The notes under the pieces were generated by a model that saw only the letters and a program-made list of their open reading frames with translations, searched no databases and was not told the DNA's origin. This document shows, one piece after another, positions 49,540 through 57,570 of a DNA stretch of 64,000 nucleotides. This DNA is from an uncultured Bacilli bacterium (GTDB lineage: Bacteria > Bacillota_I > Bacilli_A > RF39 > UBA660). Position numbers and translations under genes: made by a program. How positions within the stretch are numbered: position 1 is the first letter of the stretch; every line of letters begins with the position of its first letter. The stretch spans positions 124,001 to 188,000 of the forward strand of contig CAKOXW010000001.1 in assembly GCA_934130375.1 (NCBI GenBank), in the 5' to 3' direction.

Positions 49540-52398
49540 ATGAATTATATTCCACTTAGAGTAAAAACTAGTTATTCGTTTTTAAAATCTTTAAATGATA
49601 TTAAAAAGATGGTTTCATACTGCAAAGAAAAAGGTATTGAAGCATGTGCGATATGTGATGATAATATGTTTGGTGTTATGGAGTTTTACAAGGAATGCAT
49701 CAAAAATGATATAAAGCCAATAATAGGTATGGAACTTTCAATTGATAATGGGTTTGTTATTTTGTACGCAAAAAACTATGCTGGGTATCAAAATTTAACT
49801 AGAATTACATATGCTATGCAAAATACTCCTATTAGTCTTGATATTCTAAGGAAGTATTGTAGTGATTTAATATGTGTTACTAACTTAAGTATTGATTTTT
49901 ATGATGATATATATTATGGATATACGAACTCTAAGGATAGGGATTTAAATAAGAAATGTGTATATGTTCCTGTAATACTATGTTTAGAGAAAGATGATAT
50001 TAAGTATTTAAAGTATTTAGATTTAATTAAAAAAAATAAGAAGTTAAAAGATTCAGAACCATTTTTAATTCATAGTAATTGTTACTTTGATTTTAACTCT
50101 ATTGATTATGAAAATGCATATGAAATTGCTAGTAAGTGCAATATAACATTTGAGGTTAATAAAAATTTATTTCCTAAGTACGAGTGTAAGAATGCTAAGG
50201 AGTATTTGTTTAATTTAGCAAAAAATGGGTTATTTAAGAGATTTGATGGTAAAGTTACTAAGAAATATTATGATAGGTTATTATATGAATTAGATATTAT
50301 TGATAAGAATAATTTTAATGATTATTTTTTAGTAGTATTTGATTATGTTAGATATGCTAAGAAGCAAGGTATTTTAGTAGGTCCAGGTAGAGGTAGTGCA
50401 GCGTCTTCTTTAGTTGCGTATTCTCTTGGAATTACTGATGTTGATCCAATTAAATATAATTTATTATTTGAAAGATTTTTAAATACAGAGAGGATTACAC
50501 TTCCTGATATAGATATAGATTTTGAGGCTAATAGAAGAGATGAAGTAGTTAAGTATGTAATGGAAAAGTATGGATATAATAGGGCTGCTTGCATTATTAC
50601 ATTTACAACTCTTGCAAGTAAGCAAGTATTAAGAGATGTTGCAAGAGTATATGATATTGATACTCACACTATTGATAGACTAGTTAAATATGTTCATAAT
50701 AATTATTCACTAGATACATGTTTAGCTAATAAGAACTTACTTCTTTATTTGAAAGAAAATCCTAAGATAGATGAGATATATAGAGTTGCTATGAAATTGG
50801 AAGGACTAAAAAGACAGTATTCTATACATGCTGCTGGTATAATAATAGGTGGAGATATTCTTAGTGATTATATACCTATAATTAAGTATGGAAATTTTTA
50901 CATAAGTGGTTATTCGATGGAGCACTTAGAAGAATTAGGTTTAGTTAAGATGGATTTTTTATCTCTTAAGAATTTAGATACTATTTTAAGTATAACAAAA
51001 AAAATTCCTAATGTTAATTTAAAAGAAATAGATTTAAATGATATGAAAACTTTATCTATATATACTAAGGCTTTGACTGGAGGTATATTTCAATTTGAAT
51101 CTTATGGTATGAAACAATTTTTAAGTAAGTTAAGGCCTACTACTTTTGATGATATTGTTGCTGCTATCGCTCTTTTTAGACCAGGTTGTGCTTCTTCAAT
51201 TGATGCATTTATAAGAAGGAAAAACGGATTAGAGAAAATTGATTATATTGATCCTTCTTTAAAAGATATCTTAGAAAGTACTTATGGAATAATTGTTTAT
51301 CAAGAGCAAATAATGCAGATTGCTAATGTCATGGCGGGGTATTCGTATGGTGAGGCAGATGTGTTAAGAAGGGCTATGTCAAAAAAGAAAAAAGAAGTAA
51401 TGGAAGGTGAAAGAGATAAATTCATAAATAGAAGTATTGAACATGGCTATAGTTATGAAACTGCTTTTAAAACTTATTATTTCATCTTAAAATTTGCTAA
51501 TTACGGATTTAATAAAGCTCATTCAGTTGCGTATTCTATATTGTCAATGATGATGGCTTATTTAAAAGCATACTACAAAGAAGAATTTATGAGTGCTATA
51601 TTAAATTCTTCAATTGGTATTGAAGATAAAACTATGGAATATGTATCAGAGTGTAGAAAATTAGATGTTAATATATTAAAACCTAGTATAAATATAAGTG
51701 GTGTAGAGTATAAAAAATATCGTAATTCTATTATTGTTCCTTTATCTATAATTAAAAATGTTGGTACTTTAAGTGCTAAAGAGATTATTAGAAAAAGAGA
51801 AAGTGGTGAATTTAAAAGCTTTAATGACTTTGTAAGAAGATGCTATTCAAATAATATTAATAAAAAAGTAATCGAAAGTTTAATTGATGCAGATTGCTTT
51901 TCTATGTTTGAATACAATCATAGTACACTTCATTATAATCTTGATGCTGTAATAAATTATGCAATGATATCAAAAGAAATTGATGATGAGTTAATTAGTG
52001 AACCAATTTTAGAAGTAAAAGAAGAGTTTGATAAGAGTGAACTTTTAGAAAGAGAAAAAAATGTATTTGGTTTTTATTTAGTAAATCATCCAGTTACTAA
52101 GTATAAATGTAATTATAATAATGTAGTAAGTAGTTCTGATATAGCAGCATATTTTGATAAATATATTAATGTTATAGGTATGGTTGATAGTATTAAAACA
52201 GTTGAAACTAAGAAAGTAGAAACTATGGCATTTATTAGTCTTCAAGATGAATTTGGTGTGATGCAAGTTACGATTTTTCCAAAAGAGTATCCTAAAATTA
52301 AGAATATTAATAAAAATGATATTGTATTTATAAATGGAAAAGTTCAAAAACGTATGAATAGTTATCAAGTAATATTGCAAAATATAAAAAAATTGTAA
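49540..52398 (+). CDS. dnaE: DNA polymerase III alpha subunit (DnaE type)
   Basis: 952 residues, shorter than most DnaE (about 1,050-1,160). ATG 49540 behind GGAGG. The N-terminal PHP domain has lost metal ligands (PLRVKTSYSFL instead of H-x-H-x-x-(Y/F)S; AICDDNMFG instead of (L)TDHxxMxG). Catalytic: PGRGSAASSLVAYSLGITD, then LPDIDIDFEANRR with the two catalytic Asp (about residue 321), the third Asp further on, and FNKAHSVAYSILS. C-terminal OB fold: INVIGMVDSIKTVETKK. In low-GC Gram-positives DnaE extends primers while PolC does the bulk. Confidence 0.93.
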   Translation: MNYIPLRVKTSYSFLKSLNDIKKMVSYCKEKGIEACAICDDNMFGVMEFYKECIKNDIKPIIGMELSIDNGFVILYAKNYAGYQNLTRITYAMQNTPISLDILRKYCSDLICVTNLSIDFYDDIYYGYTNSKDRDLNKKCVYVPVILCLEKDDIKYLKYLDLIKKNKKLKDSEPFLIHSNCYFDFNSIDYENAYEIASKCNITFEVNKNLFPKYECKNAKEYLFNLAKNGLFKRFDGKVTKKYYDRLLYELDIIDKNNFNDYFLVVFDYVRYAKKQGILVGPGRGSAASSLVAYSLGITDVDPIKYNLLFERFLNTERITLPDIDIDFEANRRDEVVKYVMEKYGYNRAACIITFTTLASKQVLRDVARVYDIDTHTIDRLVKYVHNNYSLDTCLANKNLLLYLKENPKIDEIYRVAMKLEGLKRQYSIHAAGIIIGGDILSDYIPIIKYGNFYISGYSMEHLEELGLVKMDFLSLKNLDTILSITKKIPNVNLKEIDLNDMKTLSIYTKALTGGIFQFESYGMKQFLSKLRPTTFDDIVAAIALFRPGCASSIDAFIRRKNGLEKIDYIDPSLKDILESTYGIIVYQEQIMQIANVMAGYSYGEADVLRRAMSKKKKEVMEGERDKFINRSIEHGYSYETAFKTYYFILKFANYGFNKAHSVAYSILSMMMAYLKAYYKEEFMSAILNSSIGIEDKTMEYVSECRKLDVNILKPSINISGVEYKKYRNSIIVPLSIIKNVGTLSAKEIIRKRESGEFKSFNDFVRRCYSNNINKKVIESLIDADCFSMFEYNHSTLHYNLDAVINYAMISKEIDDELISEPILEVKEEFDKSELLEREKNVFGFYLVNHPVTKYKCNYNNVVSSSDIAAYFDKYINVIGMVDSIKTVETKKVETMAFISLQDEFGVMQVTIFPKEYPKIKNINKNDIVFINGKVQKRMNSYQVILQNIKKL

Positions 52399-52440
52399 AA
52401 TATAGAGTGATATGTTATAATTGAAAATAGAGGTGAATTT

Positions 52441-53979
52441 ATGAATTCGAAAGATAAAATAATTGCTATAATATTAACAATATTCGTATCAATTATTTGT
52501 TTAATACCAATATATGATTTTAAAATATATGCTAAAGAGACACCTAAATCTTTATTTAAAGTATATTTAAATGGTAAAAGTATTGGAGTTATTGAATCTA
52601 AGGAAAAGTTAGAAAATTATATAAATAATGAACAAAAAGATTTAAAAGAGAAATATAATGTTGATACTGTATATGCACCTGCTGGTTTGTATATCGTGCC
52701 TTATACAACTTATAATGATACTGTTGTAGATGAAAAATATATATATGATGCTATAAAAGAAACTGAGAAGTTTACTATTAAAGGTTACGAGATTACTATT
52801 GCTAAGGATGATACTGAAGATACAAAAGGAAATGATACTGATATTAGTGCACAGAGTACTAAGAAAGAAGACAATACAAATGAAGATATAAAATTTTATG
52901 TATTATCTAAAGATGACTTTAAGAATGCAGTTTCAAATGTTGTGAAGGCATTTGTTAATGCTGATGATTTAGAAGCTTTTTTATCTGGTGAAGATATTGT
53001 TATTAAAAATATAGGTAATAAAATAGAAGATTTATATATTAAAGAAGATATAACTATTAAAGAAAAATATATTCCTAGTGATAAAAAAATATATTTAGAT
53101 GAAAAAGAAATTACTAAGTATTTGCTTTTTGGTAAAGATATTGAAGAAAAGAAGTATAAAGTAAAAGCAGGAGATACAATTGAGAGTATTGCTGAAAATA
53201 ATAAACTTGCCGTAGAAGAATTATTAGTTGTTAATCAAAATTTAAAGAGCAAAAATAATATTTTATCTATTGGACAAGAAATTTCAGTAGCACTTATTTC
53301 TCCAATAATAACTGTTGTTGAAGAAGAACATAAAGTAGAAGAAAAGGTAATCGCTTTCTCAACTACTGTTGAATATGATAGTTCTATGGTATGGGGTGCT
53401 ACAAAGATAAAACAACAAGGTAAAGATGGAAGTCAAATAGTTACTCAAAAGATTAAGTATGAAAATGGTGAGATTAAGCAAGCATTAATTACTGATACTG
53501 AACTTGTAGAAGATGTTATAAATCAAGTAAAAGTAATTGGTACTAAAAATAACTTTGTTGTTGATCCATCAGATATTCCTACTTCTGGAGATTGGTTTTG
53601 GCCAACTTTAAAACCATTTATTATATCAAGTGGATATGGATGGAGATGGGGTGTTCTTCATGATGCTAATGATATAACTGGAACAGGACATGGTTCTCCA
53701 ATTTTTGCAGCTAATAATGGAATTGTAAGTAAAGTGTTCTACGATGGTATAGGCGGATATCAAATTATTATTGCGCATGATGGTGATATATATACTTGGT
53801 ATGCTCATTTATCTGCTCAGTATGTTAGAACTGGTCAAGAAGTAAAAGCAGGAGATAAAATTGGTGCTATGGGATGTACAGGTTCTGCTTGTACAGGTAC
53901 ACACTTACACTTTGCAGCATATAGAGGAAAACCAGGTGCAGGTGGAGTATCATTTGATTCATTAAAATTGTATAGATAG
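52441..53979 (+). CDS. Cell-wall M23 endopeptidase with LysM and G5 domains
   Basis: 512 residues. N-terminal signal anchor (IIAIILTIFVSIICLIPIY), a coat domain of about 200 residues, LysM (about 239-285, YKVKAGDTIESIAENNKLAV), G5 (about 300-375, EEEHKVEEKVIAFSTTVEYD) and peptidase M23 (about 385-505). Zinc ligands: LHDANDI (HxxxD) and THLHFAAYR (HxH). It cleaves peptidoglycan cross-bridges or helps amidase activation outside the membrane. Followed after 8 bases by a lipoprotein gene. Confidence 0.9.
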   Translation: MNSKDKIIAIILTIFVSIICLIPIYDFKIYAKETPKSLFKVYLNGKSIGVIESKEKLENYINNEQKDLKEKYNVDTVYAPAGLYIVPYTTYNDTVVDEKYIYDAIKETEKFTIKGYEITIAKDDTEDTKGNDTDISAQSTKKEDNTNEDIKFYVLSKDDFKNAVSNVVKAFVNADDLEAFLSGEDIVIKNIGNKIEDLYIKEDITIKEKYIPSDKKIYLDEKEITKYLLFGKDIEEKKYKVKAGDTIESIAENNKLAVEELLVVNQNLKSKNNILSIGQEISVALISPIITVVEEEHKVEEKVIAFSTTVEYDSSMVWGATKIKQQGKDGSQIVTQKIKYENGEIKQALITDTELVEDVINQVKVIGTKNNFVVDPSDIPTSGDWFWPTLKPFIISSGYGWRWGVLHDANDITGTGHGSPIFAANNGIVSKVFYDGIGGYQIIIAHDGDIYTWYAHLSAQYVRTGQEVKAGDKIGAMGCTGSACTGTHLHFAAYRGKPGAGGVSFDSLKLYR

Positions 53980-53987
53980 GAGAATAT

Positions 53988-54863
53988 ATGAAAAAAGCTT
54001 TATTAATATTATTAAGCATAATGATGCTTACTGGTTGTGGTGGTAATAAAAATGAGCAAACAACAGAGCCAAAACAATTACTACATATCAGTGATTATTT
54101 TAAAGATAAAGGTATTAATAATATTGGTACTTTAAAATGTAGTGCACTAAATAATGAAAAAATTATGTATGCAAATTATGCACTTAATTACTTCATTTTA
54201 GAAAATGGTGATACATACAAATTTGTATATGGTGGTAATAAGATTTATAGTAATAATGAACAATGTATGAAGATTACTACAAATGTAAAAGTTAAAACAT
54301 TTAAGTATAAATATTTTTTAGGAACTGATGGTAATTATTATAATATTACTATTGATAATGATGATATTAAATTAGAAAAAGTAGAGTTAAGTGGATATGA
54401 TGCAACATTGTATAATGATACAAGTGTAATTAATTTTACAAGTACAACTGTTCCTGATAGTTATACTGCACAAAGAGGTTGGTATTCAGCGTACTATGTT
54501 TTAAAAAATGATGGAATTCATAATTTAATTATATTAAGTTCTTATAATAATACAGGAACTCTAAATTATCAAATAGTTAATGATGAAATTCTATATAAGA
54601 AAAGTGATTATGGAAATATTAAGAGATTTGAAACTACATATAAAGAAGGTATAACATTAATCTTATCTGATACTGGTTTATATATTAAAGAAGAAGTAAA
54701 AACAGAAGAATGTAGTAAATATGCAGATATTAAATGTGAAACAAAAATGGTAAATAATGAGTTATATCAAAAATATAAAAATGATATTAAATATGTAGAT
54801 AGTTATAGAATTATTGCTGATGATAATGGTTTTTATACAACAAGTTATTTGCTAGTTAAGTAA
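53988..54863 (+). CDS. Lipoprotein of unknown function
   Basis: 291 residues. Type II signal peptide ALLILLSIMMLTGC with lipobox LTGC, then a beta-rich domain with regularly spaced aromatic residues (YKYFLGTDGNYYNITIDNDD, GWYSAYYVLKNDGIHNLIIL), suggesting a beta-propeller-like fold. A late CSKYADIKC may form a disulfide. Cotranscribed with the M23 peptidase, so an envelope role is likely. Confidence 0.65.
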   Translation: MKKALLILLSIMMLTGCGGNKNEQTTEPKQLLHISDYFKDKGINNIGTLKCSALNNEKIMYANYALNYFILENGDTYKFVYGGNKIYSNNEQCMKITTNVKVKTFKYKYFLGTDGNYYNITIDNDDIKLEKVELSGYDATLYNDTSVINFTSTTVPDSYTAQRGWYSAYYVLKNDGIHNLIILSSYNNTGTLNYQIVNDEILYKKSDYGNIKRFETTYKEGITLILSDTGLYIKEEVKTEECSKYADIKCETKMVNNELYQKYKNDIKYVDSYRIIADDNGFYTTSYLLVK

Positions 54864-54922
54864 TTATATTTATAATAAGAAGCATAAGGTGTAACAAATT
54901 TTTAAAAAATAGAAAAATATAC

Positions 54923-54951
54923 TTGCAAAAACTATAAACATTTGTTATAAT
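54923..54951 (+). promoter_or_regulatory. Promoter of tRNA-Met
   Basis: TTGCAA (54923-54928), 17-base spacer, TATAAT (54946-54951). Confidence 0.8.
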
Positions 54952-54964
54952 CTTTATGTTTTAT

Positions 54965-55041
54965 GGCGAGATAGCTCAGCTGGCTAGAGCAATCGGTTCA
55001 TACCCGATAGGTCAAGAGTTCGAATCTCTTTCTCGCTACCA
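54965..55041 (+). tRNA. tRNA-Met(CAT), elongator type
   Basis: 77 bases including encoded CCA. Acceptor GGCGAGA / TCTCGCT, D arm GCTC-AGCTGGCTA-GAGC, anticodon loop TTCATAC with CAT, T arm with GTTCGAAT. It pairs 1:72 as G-U and lacks the mismatch of the initiator; the sequence closely follows Bacillus elongator tRNA-Met. A lysidine-modified Ile2 identity is less likely. Confidence 0.93.
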
Positions 55042-55052
55042 AATGTAAATAG

Positions 55053-55076
55053 CAAGCCCTAGGGGCTTGTTTTTTT
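55053..55076 (+). terminator. Terminator of tRNA-Met
   Basis: CAAGCCC / GGGCTTG hairpin then TTTTTTT. Confidence 0.9.
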
Positions 55077-55188
55077 GTAGTTGATATAACAAAGATTATA
55101 AATAGTTTCTTAATTAAGTGTATGTATAATTTTTTACATAATATATATCATTATCCCTTATATTAAAAATATAAAATCAAGTAAAACA

Positions 55189-55217
55189 AAAGATGATTAG
55201 AAATGATAATCATCTTT
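55189..55217 (-). terminator. Terminator of the LysR gene
   Basis: AAAGATGATTA / TAATCATCTTT with 7-base loop, 38 bases beyond the LysR stop. The rest of 55080-55254 is AT-rich with nothing else recognisable. Confidence 0.6.
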
Positions 55218-55254
55218 AAAACAGTTTTTTATATTTGCTATATATAAGAACAAA

Positions 55255-56142
55255 TTATTTCATTATAATTTCAATTAATTTTTTAGTACTAAAATTAGGT
55301 AAATGTTTATTTGATGTTGCAATACCAATATATCTGTTTGGTATTTTTTCTTTTAAATTTATTTCATATAATTGTTTGTTTTTTAGTTCTTCTTTAATAT
55401 AATCTTTTGTAGCATAACCAATACCTAAACCAATCTTAGCAAATTCTACAACCAAAGAATAACTGGCTAATTCAATATTTGGTTTAAGAATGGTATTGTT
55501 TTCTTTGGCAAAATCATCTAAAAATTCTCTAGTATTAGATCCTTTTGATTGTAGTATTAAAGGATATTTATTTAATTCTTTAATTGATATTTCATTGTTA
55601 ATTAAATTACTATATGTTCTATTTACTACGAAGCAATCTGTAATTCTTTTACACTTTGTTATTTTAATATCTTGACCATAATCTTTTTCATTTAAATTCA
55701 AGATTATAATATCTATTAATCCATTTCTTAGTTTTGAAAATAATTCAGATGATATATTAGTTATAATTTGAATATCTATTTTTGGATATAATCTATGAAA
55801 CTCTTCTAAATATGGAAGTAAAAACTCCTTAGTTAAGGTTGTGCTTATGCCAATTTTAATACAACCAGTTTCTAGATTTATTAATTCAGTAAATTTATTT
55901 TCTGCATTTGAAATGTATTCAATAGCTTGTTTTATGTAATTGTAAAATTCTGATCCTTCTTCTGTCAATATAACCCCTCTTTTTGTTCTAACAAAAAGTT
56001 GCCCGCCAAGTTGTTCTTCTAAATTTTTAATTGATTTACTAATTGCTGGTTGTGAGATATTTAATTCTTTAGATGCTTTAGTAATATTTTTATGATTAGC
56101 AACAGTATAAAAAATTCTATATAATTCAAAGTCAATATTCAT
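55255..56142 (-). CDS. LysR-family transcriptional regulator
   Basis: 295 residues. N-terminal winged helix: YRIFYTVANHKNITKASKEL, then ISQPAISKSIKNLEEQLGG and LFVRTKRGVILTEEG. The C-terminal effector-binding domain (GCIKIGISTTLTKEFLLPYL and onward) is complete. ATG 56142 behind TGGAGG. Divergent from the PHP-domain gene at 56233 with a T-N11-A dyad between them, so it probably controls both itself and that gene. Effector unknown. Confidence 0.9.
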   Translation of the reverse strand: MNIDFELYRIFYTVANHKNITKASKELNISQPAISKSIKNLEEQLGGQLFVRTKRGVILTEEGSEFYNYIKQAIEYISNAENKFTELINLETGCIKIGISTTLTKEFLLPYLEEFHRLYPKIDIQIITNISSELFSKLRNGLIDIIILNLNEKDYGQDIKITKCKRITDCFVVNRTYSNLINNEISIKELNKYPLILQSKGSNTREFLDDFAKENNTILKPNIELASYSLVVEFAKIGLGIGYATKDYIKEELKNKQLYEINLKEKIPNRYIGIATSNKHLPNFSTKKLIEIIMK

Positions 56143-56154
56143 AATAACCTCCAG

Positions 56155-56169
56155 TTATGATAAACATAA
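56155..56169. promoter_or_regulatory. LysR-type binding dyad
   Basis: TTATG-ATAAA-CATAA, a dyad with the T-N11-A form, between divergent lysR and PHP genes. A TATAAT at 56204-56209 with a poor -35 serves the PHP gene. Confidence 0.5.
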
Positions 56170-56232
56170 TAAATATGTATTTTAATTATATCAAATAAAG
56201 ACGTATAATACAAGTAGATGGGAGGGAAATAT

Positions 56233-57309
56233 ATGATAATAGATATATGCGAAAAGTCTGGATGTGATAAAAGTACTTCAGCAAGTACTTTAATGAAGAA
56301 AACTAATATTAAGGAGAAAATAAACATGGAAAATTATAAATCATCACCACAAGTTTGGTTAGAAAAGCAAGTTTTTGAAGATAAATCAGCAATGGATACA
56401 CTTAATAGATTATATTTTGATAATATAATAAAACCATATAGAGAAAGTGATAAAATTATTGATTTACATACACACACAAATTATTCGGATGGAGATTTAT
56501 CTCCTTATGAATTGATAAGATTGGCTATAGAAAAAAGAGTTGGAATACTTGGAATAACGGATCATGATACATTGGATGGAATAAAACAAATTGATAAAAC
56601 TAATTCATTAATAGTTGATAGTGGTATACAAATTATTGATGGAGTTGAACTTTCTGCAAAAGTTTCTAAAGGAAGAATGCATATACTTGGATATGATATA
56701 GACATTAATGATGTTAATATTAATAAAGAAATGGAAAAAATAAAAGATAATAGTATTAATTCAGTTTTATCAATAATGGAACAGATAAAAAGAGATTATG
56801 GCATAGTTTTTAAATATAGTGATATAAAAGAATTGGTAAATTCTAATCAAAATTTAGGAAGACCTGATTTAGCCAAATTATGTGTAAAATATGGATATGC
56901 TTCATCAATACAAGATGCTTTTGATAAGTATTTAATAGAAGCCTACAATAAAACTAGAAGTACAAGTAAAGGATTATCTTATCAAGAATGTATAGAATTA
57001 ATATTACAAAGTAAAGGAATTCCAATTTTAGCGCATCCAAAATCTTTAGAACTTCCAGAAAAAGAATTTTTAATATTATTAAAAGAAATGATAAACTCGG
57101 GATTAAAGGGTATTGAAGTTTATCATTCTAGTCATACGAAAGAGGAAATAAAATATTATTTAGAAATTGCAAATAGATATGACTTATTAATTAGTGGTGG
57201 TAGTGATTATCATGGTAAAACTATTAAACCTGATATTGAATTGGGTACAGGAAAAAATAATGGAATTAGAATTAAAAAATTATCTTTACTTGACAAATTG
57301 AATAAATAA
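56233..57309 (+). CDS. PHP-domain phosphoesterase
   Basis: 358 residues from ATG 56233 (behind GGGAGGG). A second in-frame ATG at 56326 also has a strong site (AAGGAG, 9 bases upstream) and would give 327 residues. Metal ligands: IIDLHTHTNYSDGDLSPYEL, ITDHDTLDG, DGVELSAK, HILGYDID, ILAHPKSLE and GGSDYHGK. The pattern is that of the YciV/RNase AM type (5'-3' exoribonuclease or 3',5'-nucleotide phosphatase). The extra 30 residues (MIIDICEKSGCDKSTSAS) are not part of the fold. Controlled probably by the divergent LysR. Confidence 0.8.
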   Translation: MIIDICEKSGCDKSTSASTLMKKTNIKEKINMENYKSSPQVWLEKQVFEDKSAMDTLNRLYFDNIIKPYRESDKIIDLHTHTNYSDGDLSPYELIRLAIEKRVGILGITDHDTLDGIKQIDKTNSLIVDSGIQIIDGVELSAKVSKGRMHILGYDIDINDVNINKEMEKIKDNSINSVLSIMEQIKRDYGIVFKYSDIKELVNSNQNLGRPDLAKLCVKYGYASSIQDAFDKYLIEAYNKTRSTSKGLSYQECIELILQSKGIPILAHPKSLELPEKEFLILLKEMINSGLKGIEVYHSSHTKEEIKYYLEIANRYDLLISGGSDYHGKTIKPDIELGTGKNNGIRIKKLSLLDKLNK

Positions 57310-57393
57310 CATTTGAAAAATAATAAGAAATAATATTGCATTTAGCTGAATGCTTAAGGTCTAGATATACTATATTCACGTATCAAATAGTAA

Positions 57394-57431
57394 AAAACAA
57401 GTTCATATTTTATGGGCTTGTTTTAATTTTA
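57394..57431 (+). terminator. Terminator of the PHP gene
   Basis: AAAACAAG / CTTGTTTT hairpin followed by AATTTT. The remaining intergenic DNA to 57570 is AT-rich with nothing else identifiable. Confidence 0.6.
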
Positions 57432-57570
57432 TACTCCGAAAAATACTTTTTAAAAAATCTTTTTATGTAAAATTAGTATTTCTACAATATGTAGAGAAAA
57501 AAAGTATGTTTATTATGCTAAGATTTAATTGTAGAAGTGATTTATAATTTATAAATAACGGAGGTTAAAT

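Noticed and set aside
54965..55041. Initiator tRNA-fMet or tRNA-Ile2 for the CAT anticodon
   Set aside because: No 1:72 mismatch of the initiator type is present, and the sequence follows Bacillus elongator tRNA-Met closely.
55490..55675. Plus-strand open frame inside the LysR gene
   Set aside because: Antisense to a complete LysR protein, no ribosome site and no domain.
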